Origin: Desulfobacteraceae bacterium
Lineage (GTDB): Bacteria > Desulfobacterota > Desulfobacteria > Desulfobacterales > Desulfobacteraceae
NCBI GenBank assembly: GCA_024225895.1
Contig: JAAEMC010000056.1
Location: 1 to 10,461, forward strand
Direction: 5' to 3'
Length of the DNA stretch: 10,461 nucleotides
The notes under the pieces were generated by a model, which was given only the letters and a program-made list of their open reading frames with translations, was not told the origin of the DNA and did no database searches. The translations under genes were made by a program, and so were the position numbers. Shown in pieces: positions 1-7,315 of the stretch (position 1 is its first letter; every line of letters starts with the position of its first letter).

Positions 1-467
1 AACAACGCCACTATTCCATAAAAAAGAAAGGATCTTGCATTGGCTGTCCCGGCGGAAATAATGCAAAAAAACGCATACATAAACGAGATATCAATATCTC
101 CATATTTCTGGAAAGAAAATTTCAGGCGTTTCCTGGAAGCCAAAAGAAAAGATTGAGCATCTATCCTGCCCTTGAGGCTGAATTCCTGGGCCGCAATCAC
201 CGGGAAAAATATAACCGGCAGCCAGTTTAGCAGTATAATGATGGCGCGTTCCGGCTTCAGGGTTAGTGCCACAACGATGGTACCGGCCAAAAGTACGGTG
301 CTCAGATCAATAACTTTATTGAAATCATCAGAAGAAAAATCCCATTTTGATTTTACAAACCTTGCCCCTTCAATGATGGGTGCCATGATCAGGGCGGCCC
401 ATAAAAATCCGGATTGCCACCCCCAGAATAAAATGGCTAACCCTATGAAAAAGGAAGGTGTTTTCAT
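1..467 (-). CDS. Membrane transglutaminase-like protein, N-terminal part (cut by window edge)
   Basis: The frame is open from an ATG at 467-465 to the window edge, giving 155 codons of an incomplete gene. The product starts MKTPSFFIGLAILFWGWQSG and is hydrophobic, with probable membrane segments near residues 6-32, 58-70, 75-94 and 128-153, separated by short charged stretches (EGARFVKSKWDFSSDDF at 33-49). This resembles the membrane-spanning N-terminus of large transglutaminase-like (TgpA/DUF3488-type) proteins that commonly follow MoxR and DUF58 genes; the catalytic Cys-His-Asp domain would lie beyond the window and is not seen. The start overlaps the DUF58 stop by one base (TAATG), indicating translational coupling as the third gene of that operon. 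I verified the frame codon by codon. The family assignment rests on the N-terminal style and gene order, so it is probable rather than certain. Confidence 0.72.
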   Translation of the reverse strand, partial: MKTPSFFIGLAILFWGWQSGFLWAALIMAPIIEGARFVKSKWDFSSDDFNKVIDLSTVLLAGTIVVALTLKPERAIIILLNWLPVIFFPVIAAQEFSLKGRIDAQSFLLASRKRLKFSFQKYGDIDISFMYAFFCIISAGTANARSFLFYGIVAL

Positions 468-1816
468 TATGAATTCAAATCCTTCTCCACCTGGCCGGTC
501 TGAACTACCAGAAGGTTTTTTAAATGCCCTGTCTCTTGGAAGATTCTATTTTGCATTTTGTTTTTATCCCGGCATACCACAATGATAAAAACAGGCACAG
601 AAGCTGTTTGAAAAATATCAACTATCCTTTTGCGGTCTTGATCCCAGTCCAAGAAAATGCAGATGCTGCCGGACAGCTTGGGTAAATGCTCTTGAATGAC
701 AGGGCTCAAACTGGAAACGGGTTTATCTGACTGAGATTCAACACAGGCAACAATCTCAAGCATCTTCTGCGTATGGGCAAGCCCCCTGCCCGAGGAAAAC
801 GAGTAAAATGTATTTCCCACAAACATTAAATCCAGTATGGACTCATGGGTTTTAAATGATGAAAGATAGGAGGCGGCAATTGAGACCGCTTCTTCAAACA
901 CCTGGTCTTCGCCTGTATTCAAAAAAGTATCCAGTATCAATGCATGGCGGATAAAATACTCATCTTCAAATTCTTTGATGATAAGCTTGTTCTTTTTGGC
1001 AAAGGTTTTCCAATGGATATTGCGCATTGGGTCCCCTGGACGGTAATCTCTTAAAGACATGAACTCATCTGAATTTCCAATGGATGACGCCAGGGCCACG
1101 CCGCCGGCATGATATTTTCGATGGGACTTAAGTTTGGGATGTTGAAGGGCATACATTTTGGGCAGCACCAGGATATGTTGTTGGGCTTGTATGGTCTGAG
1201 TAGCCATAAAAAGACCTAAAGGATCAGGCCTTGCAATACAAATCCCTGACAATTGGATATATCCCCGGTTATGGGGAATAAAACTTGAAGTAACCAGGGT
1301 TCTGCTCTGGGAAGGCAAATCCGGCAATTGCTTTTTTTCAAACCGCGCCCGCTTGTTCTGGCGCACAAGCCACAGCCAACGATAATAATAGGTTCTTTTA
1401 TCCCACCTGTTCCTTAAGTGCTCAAAGGGTTCTTTTTTTGATACAAGTTCCTGCCTGGTGGGCCGCGGATCACGAAAGTCTTCAAACAAAACCAGGTCCT
1501 TTTGATTTGCAGAAGAATCGTTGAATATTTCAATCTGGTAAAAGGTCTTTTCACCCACTGTGGCCATTGGCGGCAATACTCGCTTTACTGAGCCCTTGAA
1601 ACGGAAAAAAAAACTGCAAACAATTGATATTACAAGGGCAAAAAAAGCAAGTGTTACTGCCTGATAAAGGGTGGTCTGGGATACATTGATGCCGAGAAAC
1701 CCTGCAACAGCACAACAAAAAACCATCAGAATCCCGGCAGCAGTCAAATGCTGCTTCCGGTACTTTTCCACGACATAAAACCATCGGTATGAGCTGTACA
1801 AAAATCGGGTTAGCAT
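467..1816 (-). CDS. DUF58 domain-containing membrane-anchored protein
   Basis: A 449-residue protein with two predicted membrane helices (about 23-45 and 50-71), a beta-rich middle region including a P-x-GLF turn (PDPLGLF, 197-203), and the diagnostic DUF58 core at about 251-282, with FMSLRDYRPGDPMRNIHW followed by K-TFAKKNKLIIKEF. The segment after the core (HALILDT, 291-297) is where DUF58 proteins adopt a von Willebrand A-like fold; the metal-site motif DxSxS is not intact here (DTFLN). Length is normal for the family. The ATG at 1816 has AGGG about nine bases upstream, and only 15 bp separate it from the upstream MoxR stop; its own stop overlaps the next start. DUF58 proteins are conserved partners of MoxR ATPases; their biochemical role is largely unknown, with envelope or complex-assembly functions proposed. 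Confidence 0.93.
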   Translation of the reverse strand: MLTRFLYSSYRWFYVVEKYRKQHLTAAGILMVFCCAVAGFLGINVSQTTLYQAVTLAFFALVISIVCSFFFRFKGSVKRVLPPMATVGEKTFYQIEIFNDSSANQKDLVLFEDFRDPRPTRQELVSKKEPFEHLRNRWDKRTYYYRWLWLVRQNKRARFEKKQLPDLPSQSRTLVTSSFIPHNRGYIQLSGICIARPDPLGLFMATQTIQAQQHILVLPKMYALQHPKLKSHRKYHAGGVALASSIGNSDEFMSLRDYRPGDPMRNIHWKTFAKKNKLIIKEFEDEYFIRHALILDTFLNTGEDQVFEEAVSIAASYLSSFKTHESILDLMFVGNTFYSFSSGRGLAHTQKMLEIVACVESQSDKPVSSLSPVIQEHLPKLSGSICIFLDWDQDRKRIVDIFQTASVPVFIIVVCRDKNKMQNRIFQETGHLKNLLVVQTGQVEKDLNS

Positions 1817-1831
1817 GACAGTATCCCTAAT

Positions 1832-2782
1832 CTAAACAGGCACTGGAATAGTTTTTAATATCTCCTGAACCACAAATTGGGCAGTCTTTCCGGCAAACTT
1901 TGCCTGGGGATCCATGACCAGGCGATGGGCAATCACGGAAACGGCAACCTCCTGGATATAATCCGGCGACACAAAATCCAAGTCATCAAAAAGCGCCAGG
2001 GCAGAAGCGATTTTCATCAAGGCAATGGAGGCCCTCGGGCTGGCTCCGAGGGTAACGCCCGGGGCATCCCGTGTGGCATTCACAATATCCACAATGTATT
2101 TTTTAATTTCCTCTGATATGAATACCTTTCCCACCATTTTCTTTAAGCTTAAAATGTCATCCACACTCACACAGGATGAAATCTTATCAATGGGATGCCC
2201 TTGCCGCTGTTCTGTTAATACGGCTACTTCCTGGTCTGCAGAGATATAGCCCAAAGAAAGCTGCATGGAGAACCGGTCCATCTGGGCTTCGGGCAAAGGA
2301 TAGGTTCCCCTGGACTCTATCGGGTTCTGGGTGGCGATGACAAAAAACAAATCTTCCAGGCGCAAAAGATTGCCGTCAATGCTCACCTGCCCTTCAGCCA
2401 TGGCTTCCAGCAATGCAGACTGGGTCCTGGGAGAGGCCCGGTTGATCTCATCTGCCAGGAGGATATTGGTAAATACCGGCCCCTTGTGAAGCTTAAAAAG
2501 TTTTTGGGACGGATCAAATATGGAAACACCAAGAATATCCGACGGCAAAAGATCCGGGGTAAACTGGATACGTTTAAAACCGGTATCAATGCAAAGGGCA
2601 AGAGTTTTGGCAAGGGTGGTCTTGCCTGTGCCCGGATTATCTTCTAAAAGGATATGGCCGTCGCCGGCAAGCCCTGCTAAAAGCATCCGGATGGTATGGG
2701 TCTGGCCTTTGATCACCTTCTCAATATGGATGGATAACTTTGTGAAAATATCTTTAGCAGTAAAATCAGAATGATTGTTCAT
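1832..2782 (-). CDS. MoxR-family AAA+ ATPase
   Basis: A 316-residue cytoplasmic AAA+ ATPase. The P-loop is EDNPGTGKTT (47-56), Walker B is ILLADEINRA (107-116), sensor 1 lies in ATQNP (150-154), the arginine-finger region is MDRF (168-171), and the sensor-2 arginine is in GASPRAS (R250). The long stretch QSALLEAMAEGQVSIDG (121-137) is typical of MoxR proteins, and the C-terminal lid domain follows residue 200. Length matches the family. The ATG at 2782 is preceded by AAGGA at a good distance. It is the first gene of a three-gene cluster with DUF58 and transglutaminase-like proteins. MoxR ATPases are believed to remodel or activate partner proteins; the substrate here is not known and would most likely be one of the neighbours. 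Confidence 0.95.
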   Translation of the reverse strand: MNNHSDFTAKDIFTKLSIHIEKVIKGQTHTIRMLLAGLAGDGHILLEDNPGTGKTTLAKTLALCIDTGFKRIQFTPDLLPSDILGVSIFDPSQKLFKLHKGPVFTNILLADEINRASPRTQSALLEAMAEGQVSIDGNLLRLEDLFFVIATQNPIESRGTYPLPEAQMDRFSMQLSLGYISADQEVAVLTEQRQGHPIDKISSCVSVDDILSLKKMVGKVFISEEIKKYIVDIVNATRDAPGVTLGASPRASIALMKIASALALFDDLDFVSPDYIQEVAVSVIAHRLVMDPQAKFAGKTAQFVVQEILKTIPVPV

Positions 2783-2896
2783 GGGATGTTTCCTTATTTC
2801 AAGGCGAACTGTATTTATAGATTTTTTTTAACTGATAATGGCTAAAATTACCATTTTTTTTTTTACGTCACAACCGCAACTGATTTTGGAATGATT

Positions 2897-2925
2897 TTAT
2901 AAGAACTCTTCTTAACAAGGGACAA
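2897..2925 (-). promoter_or_regulatory. Possible sigma70-type promoter of the MoxR operon
   Basis: On the minus strand TTGTCC (2925-2920) and TTATAA (2902-2897) are separated by 17 bp, about 115 bp upstream of the MoxR start. A 6-bp inverted repeat, TAAGAA-CTC-TTCTTA (2900-2914), sits in the spacer and touches the -10 box, where a repressor could bind. The match is moderate and was found by eye. Confidence 0.3.
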
Positions 2926-2980
2926 GGGTAAAGGCAAACCCCAAATCCACCATCAAATTCCATAACATGCCACAATAACG

Positions 2981-3009
2981 AAAAAAAATGGCACATCCCC
3001 GGCCACATT
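2981..3009 (-). terminator. Possible weak intrinsic terminator after the methyltransferase gene
   Basis: About 36 bases past the methyltransferase stop, the minus strand can form a short stem TGGC/GCCA (3005-3002 with 2992-2989) around a 9-base loop, directly followed by eight T residues (2988-2981). The stem is short, with only a wobble and two A-T pairs outside it, so this is a weak candidate whose main support is position and the T tract. Confidence 0.3.
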
Positions 3010-3044
3010 AACAGGGCATACTTGACACCGTTGTTATATAATTT

Positions 3045-3881
3045 TTATTTTATAGCTGAGATAACATAGCATTCCATTGGAGCTGCAAGACCATGATCAT
3101 CAATATAGTCAGATAGGCTATTTTTTATCGTCTGAAACATCTTTTCACGTTTTGATTCTTTTAATGCTAAAATATCGTCGGCAAACGGAGACGCACAAAA
3201 ACCGCCAATAAGAAAATCATCCACTGGCGAGTAGCGCATTTGTTTGATAACCAAACGAATATCAATATTTTTGAACCCTGCCGACTCAAACAATATTCTC
3301 AGCTTTTTAGAATCGCCCATACCAAATGCAAATTCAAGCATCGAAGCTGATTCTGCGTTCACATATTGTTCAATTGCCCGGTGCAAAACCAAATAGAATG
3401 GAAAATATTGAAGTGAACGCCAGACACTAAAAACAAGCCGGCCTTTTGATGCAAGAACACGATTAATTTCTTTGAGTGCAAGCAGTTTATCAGGGAAATA
3501 CTGCAAGCCTTGTTGACATAGCACAACATCAAACATGGCATCAGAAAGGGGTAGAGCTTCTGCAGCACCCTGCTTCCATTCAATAGGGAAGGTGCTTGGC
3601 GGACATATTTCACCAGCTTTCTTTATCACTGCTTCGTTAATATCAACGCCGGTAATGCGGCAAGATTTACCCAAAGATTTATAGGCATATCGAGAAACAA
3701 TACCTGTGCCGCAACCAAGGTCAAGAATTCTATTACCATTGCGTAAATTAGCTCTATTTACAATATCCTGTGCCCAGCTACCGCTGAAAGCGGGAACGAT
3801 ATATTTTTCATAAGCTTGTGTGCCATCCCCACGAAGCTGCCATCCACTTTTCTCATTTATAGATTTTTCCATATTTTTCAA
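3045..3881 (-). CDS. Class I SAM-dependent methyltransferase (Methyltransf_11/UbiE-like)
   Basis: A soluble protein of up to 278 residues with the Rossmann-type methyltransferase fold. Motif I, binding S-adenosylmethionine, is ILDLGCGTG followed by the acidic residue at the end of strand 2 in ITGVDIN; motif II is FDVVLCQQGLQYFPD and motif III is RVLASKGRLVFSVW. The C-terminal third (from about residue 160) is the variable substrate-binding part and is not diagnostic. The longest frame begins at a TTG (3881-3879); an ATG three codons later (3872-3870) is at least as likely, and neither has a clear Shine-Dalgarno sequence. It stands alone between two operons with AT-rich flanks of about 260 and 240 bp. 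The methyl acceptor (quinone, other small molecule or natural product) cannot be told from the sequence. Confidence 0.9.
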   Translation of the reverse strand: MKNMEKSINEKSGWQLRGDGTQAYEKYIVPAFSGSWAQDIVNRANLRNGNRILDLGCGTGIVSRYAYKSLGKSCRITGVDINEAVIKKAGEICPPSTFPIEWKQGAAEALPLSDAMFDVVLCQQGLQYFPDKLLALKEINRVLASKGRLVFSVWRSLQYFPFYLVLHRAIEQYVNAESASMLEFAFGMGDSKKLRILFESAGFKNIDIRLVIKQMRYSPVDDFLIGGFCASPFADDILALKESKREKMFQTIKNSLSDYIDDHGLAAPMECYVISAIK

Positions 3882-3893
3882 CCAAACTAATTT

Positions 3894-3934
3894 ATTATAA
3901 AGTTATGGATATCATATAAAAAAGAATGATATCC
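3894..3934 (-). promoter_or_regulatory. Probable promoter and operator of the methyltransferase gene
   Basis: A perfect TATAAT -10 box lies on the minus strand at 3899-3894, about 22 bases before the ATG, with a poor -35 (TTTTTA, 3922-3917) at 17-bp spacing. A perfect 9-bp inverted repeat, GGATATCAT-N10-ATGATATCC (3907-3934), covers the spacer and -35 region. The outer arm also runs into the palindrome TATCCGGATA (3930-3939), so the GGATA half-site occurs three times. This placement suits a dimeric regulator that blocks or assists polymerase. It lacks a following T tract, so it is not a terminator. Confidence 0.45.
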
Positions 3935-4121
3935 GGATAAGAGTCAAAATCTCTTTTGGTAAAGCTGTATCAAGCTAATTTCGGGCTGTAAAGACATATT
4001 CATTCTATAGGAAAATATAAAACAAAAAGTACCAATTTCCGATTAATTTTATGCCTTGCAATTTTAACAAGGGATCATGGTAGGAATACCGGGTACCCGT
4101 GATGGTTGATTTCTCATGGAA

Positions 4122-5186
4122 TTACTTAAAAGCAAATTGATTTTTGACGGCGTCTTTTTTGTAAACATCCTGAATCAGATCCGGCACCTCGTCCTTCCTA
4201 TGGCAGGCCACTTTATGATCAAGATTGTCTTTTGCAGGCTCAAGGGCCGGCTCGACCTGTTCACACAGATTTATGGAAAAGGGGCAGCGTGTGTGAAAAC
4301 GGCAGCCCTGGGGCGGGTCAATGGGGCTTGGCACATCGCCTTTGAGCACGATGCGATTTGAGATATCCTTGGCATCCGTGGACGGTATGCCTGAGAAAAG
4401 GGCAAAGGTATATGGGTGTAAGGGATGAGCAAAAAGAGACTGTGTATCGGCTGTCTCAACGATCTTACCCAGATACATGACCACGATCCGTGTACTGATA
4501 TACTTGACTACCAGAAGATGGTGGGTAATGAAAATATAAGTCAGATTAAACTCGTCTTTGAGTTTTTTCAGCAAATTCAAAATCTGGGCCTGGACCGAGA
4601 CATCCAGGGCAGATGTGGGCTCATCTAAAACAATGAGTTCAGGATTGGTGGCAATAGCCCTTGCCACGGCAATCCGCTGCCTTTGCCCGCCGGAAAACTC
4701 ATGGGGATACCGCAGCAAATGGTCCTTGGTCAGCCCCACCAGGTTCAATAGTTCTAAAACTTTTTCATGGCGCTGTCCTGCAGTAAACCCGCCCTTGGCA
4801 AGCATTGGTTCGGCAATGATATTTTTAATCAGCATCCTGGGGTTTAAGGAGGTTGTGGGATCCTGGAAAACCATCTGCATTTTACCGGTCAAACCTATCT
4901 TTCGGACTTGTGAGCGGCTCAGGCGGGTAATATCGATACCGCCGGGTTCTGCCTTTGGATAATATATTATCTGTCCGTCCGTGGATTTATGAAGTTTTAT
5001 AACAGCTTTTCCCGTGGTGGTCTTGCCGCAGCCCGATTCCCCTACAATGCCGATGCACTCCCCCCGGTTGATGGTCAGGTCAATGCCGTCCAGGGCTTTA
5101 ACAGAGTTGAGCTGACGTCTTAACACCCCGCCATGGATGGGATAGTGTTTTTTTAATTTTTTCAGTTCTAAAATTTTTTCCATCAC
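4122..5186 (-). CDS. oppF: Peptide-type ABC transporter ATP-binding protein, OppF/DppF-like
   Basis: A 354-residue ABC ATPase that powers import on the cytoplasmic side of the membrane, partnered with the OppD-like protein upstream. Visible motifs are Walker A GESGCGKT (49-56), Q-loop Q108 in [11 protein letters not shown], signature FSGGQRQR (164-171), Walker [13 protein letters not shown] (184-195) and the switch histidine H222 (THH rather than the usual SHD). The C-terminal oligopeptide-transporter extension includes [10 protein letters not shown] (254-263) and four cysteines C295, C301, C308 and C328 (C-x5-C-x6-C-x19-C), a pattern shown in a related DppD to bind an iron-sulfur cluster. 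The longest frame begins with GTG (5186) immediately followed by ATG (5183); either may initiate, and the ribosome site is weak. It is the last gene of the operon, 25 bp after oppD. Confidence 0.94.
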   Translation of the reverse strand: MMEKILELKKLKKHYPIHGGVLRRQLNSVKALDGIDLTINRGECIGIVGESGCGKTTTGKAVIKLHKSTDGQIIYYPKAEPGGIDITRLSRSQVRKIGLTGKMQMVFQDPTTSLNPRMLIKNIIAEPMLAKGGFTAGQRHEKVLELLNLVGLTKDHLLRYPHEFSGGQRQRIAVARAIATNPELIVLDEPTSALDVSVQAQILNLLKKLKDEFNLTYIFITHHLLVVKYISTRIVVMYLGKIVETADTQSLFAHPLHPYTFALFSGIPSTDAKDISNRIVLKGDVPSPIDPPQGCRFHTRCPFSINLCEQVEPALEPAKDNLDHKVACHRKDEVPDLIQDVYKKDAVKNQFAFK

Positions 5187-5211
5187 ACCATTTGCCCGAT
5201 TTAAAATTCAA

Positions 5212-6369
5212 TTAATGATACAAATAACAGGCCACTTCATGGTCATCGTCCACTATTGTCATTTCAGGAAAGACCTCTTTGCACTTTGCCATTGCATGAC
5301 CGCATCTTGGGTGGAAGCGGCATCCTAAAGGAGGGTTCACAAGATTGGGAACATTACCTGCAATGCTCTTTAAATCCCCTATCTGCCTGATTTTGGGCAC
5401 TGAATCCAAAAGCGCTTTGGTATACGGGTGTTTGGGGTTTTCAAAAAGGTCGGTCACCTTTCCCACTTCGCATAAATTTCCGGCATACATAACCCCTACC
5501 CTGTCGCAGGTCTCATTTACCACCCCTAAATCATGGGTGATCAAAAGGATGGAGGAAATAATATTCTTTTTCTTTAAATCCTTTAAAAGGTCAAGGATCT
5601 GGGCCTGTACCGTAACATCCAGGTTGGATGTGGCTTCGTCTGCAATGAGCAGCACAGGTTCAGATGCCAGGGCAATGGCAATGACCACCCGCTGCTTCAT
5701 CCCGCCGGATAGATTATGGGGGTATTGATGGACAATTTTATCCGGATTGGGGATACCGAGGGTGGCCAGAAGCTCCACGGATTTTTCAATGGCTGTATGC
5801 AAAACAGCCCTGTCCCAATTTCTAAGGAACGGCACCTTTTTTATCAGTTCCAGTAAAAATGCATCCGGGCGATGTAATGCCAGGTGGTACAAGGGCAAAA
5901 AAAGCGGATTTGCCGACACCTTTGGGAACAGGTTTTCCCCGGTTCTATCCAGCCCCAGAATCTTTTCAATGATCTGGTTTTTCCTGTGGAAAACATAGCT
6001 TTCTGCAATCTGTTCGCCTATGGTCATGATGGGATTTAAAGCTGCATTGGGTTCCTGGAAGATCATGGAAATCTTGTTGCCCCGTAAATCCTGCATAAAC
6101 CTTTCGGTCTGCTTTAAAAGGTCGATACCGGTTTCACCGTTATCCGAGTCCGGTGAAAAATGAATTTCACCGCCCTCAATCACACCCGGCGACTGGACAA
6201 TCTGCATAATTGACCGGACCGTAACACTCTTGCCGCACCCGGATTCACCCACCAGGCCGAATGTGGATCCGTGGTTCACATGAAATGAGACCTTGTTCAA
6301 GGCTTTGACCACCCCTTCATAAGTGTAGAAATTGGTGACCAGGTCTTTGATGTCAAGGATGTGGGTCAT
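5212..6369 (-). CDS. oppD: Peptide-type ABC transporter ATP-binding protein, OppD/DppD-like, with insertion
   Basis: A 385-residue ABC ATPase. Motifs: Walker A GESGCGKS (41-48), Q-loop Q105 in IFQEPNAALNP, signature LSGGMKQR (220-227), Walker B LLIADEATSNLD (240-251), H-loop H279 in ITHDLGVV, and the oligopeptide extension HPYTKAL (314-320) with C350, C356, C363 and C381 (C-x5-C-x6-C-x17-C). The protein is about 55 residues longer than usual OppD proteins (around 330). The excess lies between the Q-loop and the signature: 115 residues here against about 58 in E. coli OppD, recalled from memory. The added segment, roughly 135-190, contains LPLYHLALHRPDAFLLELIKK and is likely helical. All catalytic motifs are intact, so it should be active. 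The ATG at 6369 lies four bases after the permease stop, suggesting coupled translation. Confidence 0.94.
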   Translation of the reverse strand: MTHILDIKDLVTNFYTYEGVVKALNKVSFHVNHGSTFGLVGESGCGKSVTVRSIMQIVQSPGVIEGGEIHFSPDSDNGETGIDLLKQTERFMQDLRGNKISMIFQEPNAALNPIMTIGEQIAESYVFHRKNQIIEKILGLDRTGENLFPKVSANPLFLPLYHLALHRPDAFLLELIKKVPFLRNWDRAVLHTAIEKSVELLATLGIPNPDKIVHQYPHNLSGGMKQRVVIAIALASEPVLLIADEATSNLDVTVQAQILDLLKDLKKKNIISSILLITHDLGVVNETCDRVGVMYAGNLCEVGKVTDLFENPKHPYTKALLDSVPKIRQIGDLKSIAGNVPNLVNPPLGCRFHPRCGHAMAKCKEVFPEMTIVDDDHEVACYLYH

Positions 6370-6373
6370 TATA

Positions 6374-7285
6374 TTATTTTCTTCTCAATTTCGGGTCAAA
6401 GGCATCTCTTATGGCATCGCCAAAAAGGTTCCAGGCCAAAACAAAGAGAATCATGGCACTGCCTGGAAAAAAAATTGTGTACCAGTATTTCAAGGGTTCG
6501 CCGACAGGTCCCACAATATAATTTCTGGCCATGGCCAGCATCTGCCCCCAGTCTGCATATCCGATGGGTGCGCCCAGGCCGATAAAACTTAAAAAGGCTG
6601 CCGTAATGACAATGGAGCCTGCGTCCATAAAAGCAATCACCATGACAGGATAAACAGCATTGGGAAAAATATGGCGGAGCATGATTTTAATATCCGAGAC
6701 CCCCATGGATTTTGCAGCCAGAATATAATCTTCATTTCTTACCGACAAAACCCCTGCACGCATGACCCTGGCATACCTTCGCCAGACTACCAGCACCATG
6801 GCAATCATTATCTGGTCCAAACCTCTTCCGAACCGCACAACAAATGCCATGGCCAGGATGGTGAAGGGTACGGCAAAAAAGACATCCACCACCCGCATGA
6901 TGATTTCATCGATCCACCCGCCGTAATATCCGGCAATAATGCCGAATGAGGCACCGATCACAAAGGCGGTTAAGACCACAATGATACCTATCCTAAAGGC
7001 AGTCCTTGTCCCCCAGACCACACCGTAAAAAATATCATACTGCCCGGAAGTGGTGCCGAAAAAATTTTGCTGACTGGGTGCCTTTGGTTCCATGGAATAC
7101 CCTTTGTGGGGCATCATATAAGGTCTGTGCTTGTATTTTGGCGGAGCAATATGGGGGGCAAACAGCGCCACGAGGGTAAAAGCCGCAAGCAGAATGATCC
7201 CGATAATGGCGGAGGGGTTCCGAAAAATACGGTAAAGGGTAAATTTTAATTCCTTTAGCCTGGGATGTTCTACTTTTGTTTCCAT
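6374..7285 (-). CDS. oppC: Peptide-type ABC transporter permease, OppC/DppC-like
   Basis: A 303-residue inner-membrane permease that pairs with OppB to form the transport channel. It has the cytoplasmic N-terminus and first helix (about 26-44) typical of OppC proteins, a periplasmic segment with FFGTTSGQYDIF (75-86, the usual FGTDxxGRDxF motif), then five further helices (about 98-120, 133-151, 157-175, 210-236, 268-290). The EAA loop that docks on the ATPase is YILAAKSMGVSDIKIMLRH (187-205), followed by IFPN. The C-terminus DAIRDAFDPKLRRK is the family's normal ending. The ATG at 7285 follows the OppB stop by 30 bp; AAGGATG lies somewhat far upstream (about 18 bases), so the ribosome site is not strong. 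Confidence 0.95.
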   Translation of the reverse strand: METKVEHPRLKELKFTLYRIFRNPSAIIGIILLAAFTLVALFAPHIAPPKYKHRPYMMPHKGYSMEPKAPSQQNFFGTTSGQYDIFYGVVWGTRTAFRIGIIVVLTAFVIGASFGIIAGYYGGWIDEIIMRVVDVFFAVPFTILAMAFVVRFGRGLDQIMIAMVLVVWRRYARVMRAGVLSVRNEDYILAAKSMGVSDIKIMLRHIFPNAVYPVMVIAFMDAGSIVITAAFLSFIGLGAPIGYADWGQMLAMARNYIVGPVGEPLKYWYTIFFPGSAMILFVLAWNLFGDAIRDAFDPKLRRK

Positions 7286-7315
7286 CTTAATTTATTCACA
7301 CATCCTTAAAATTGA

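Noticed and set aside
172..585. 137-codon plus-strand open frame
   Set aside because: It overlaps the verified minus-strand transglutaminase-like reading frame and the DUF58 end, and the product has no recognisable features.
3907..3934. Inverted repeat as a transcription terminator
   Set aside because: There is no T tract after the stem on either strand and it overlaps a good -10 region, so an operator is more likely.
4116..4962. Several plus-strand frames opposite oppF
   Set aside because: All are antisense to a complete ATPase with intact motifs and have no features of their own.
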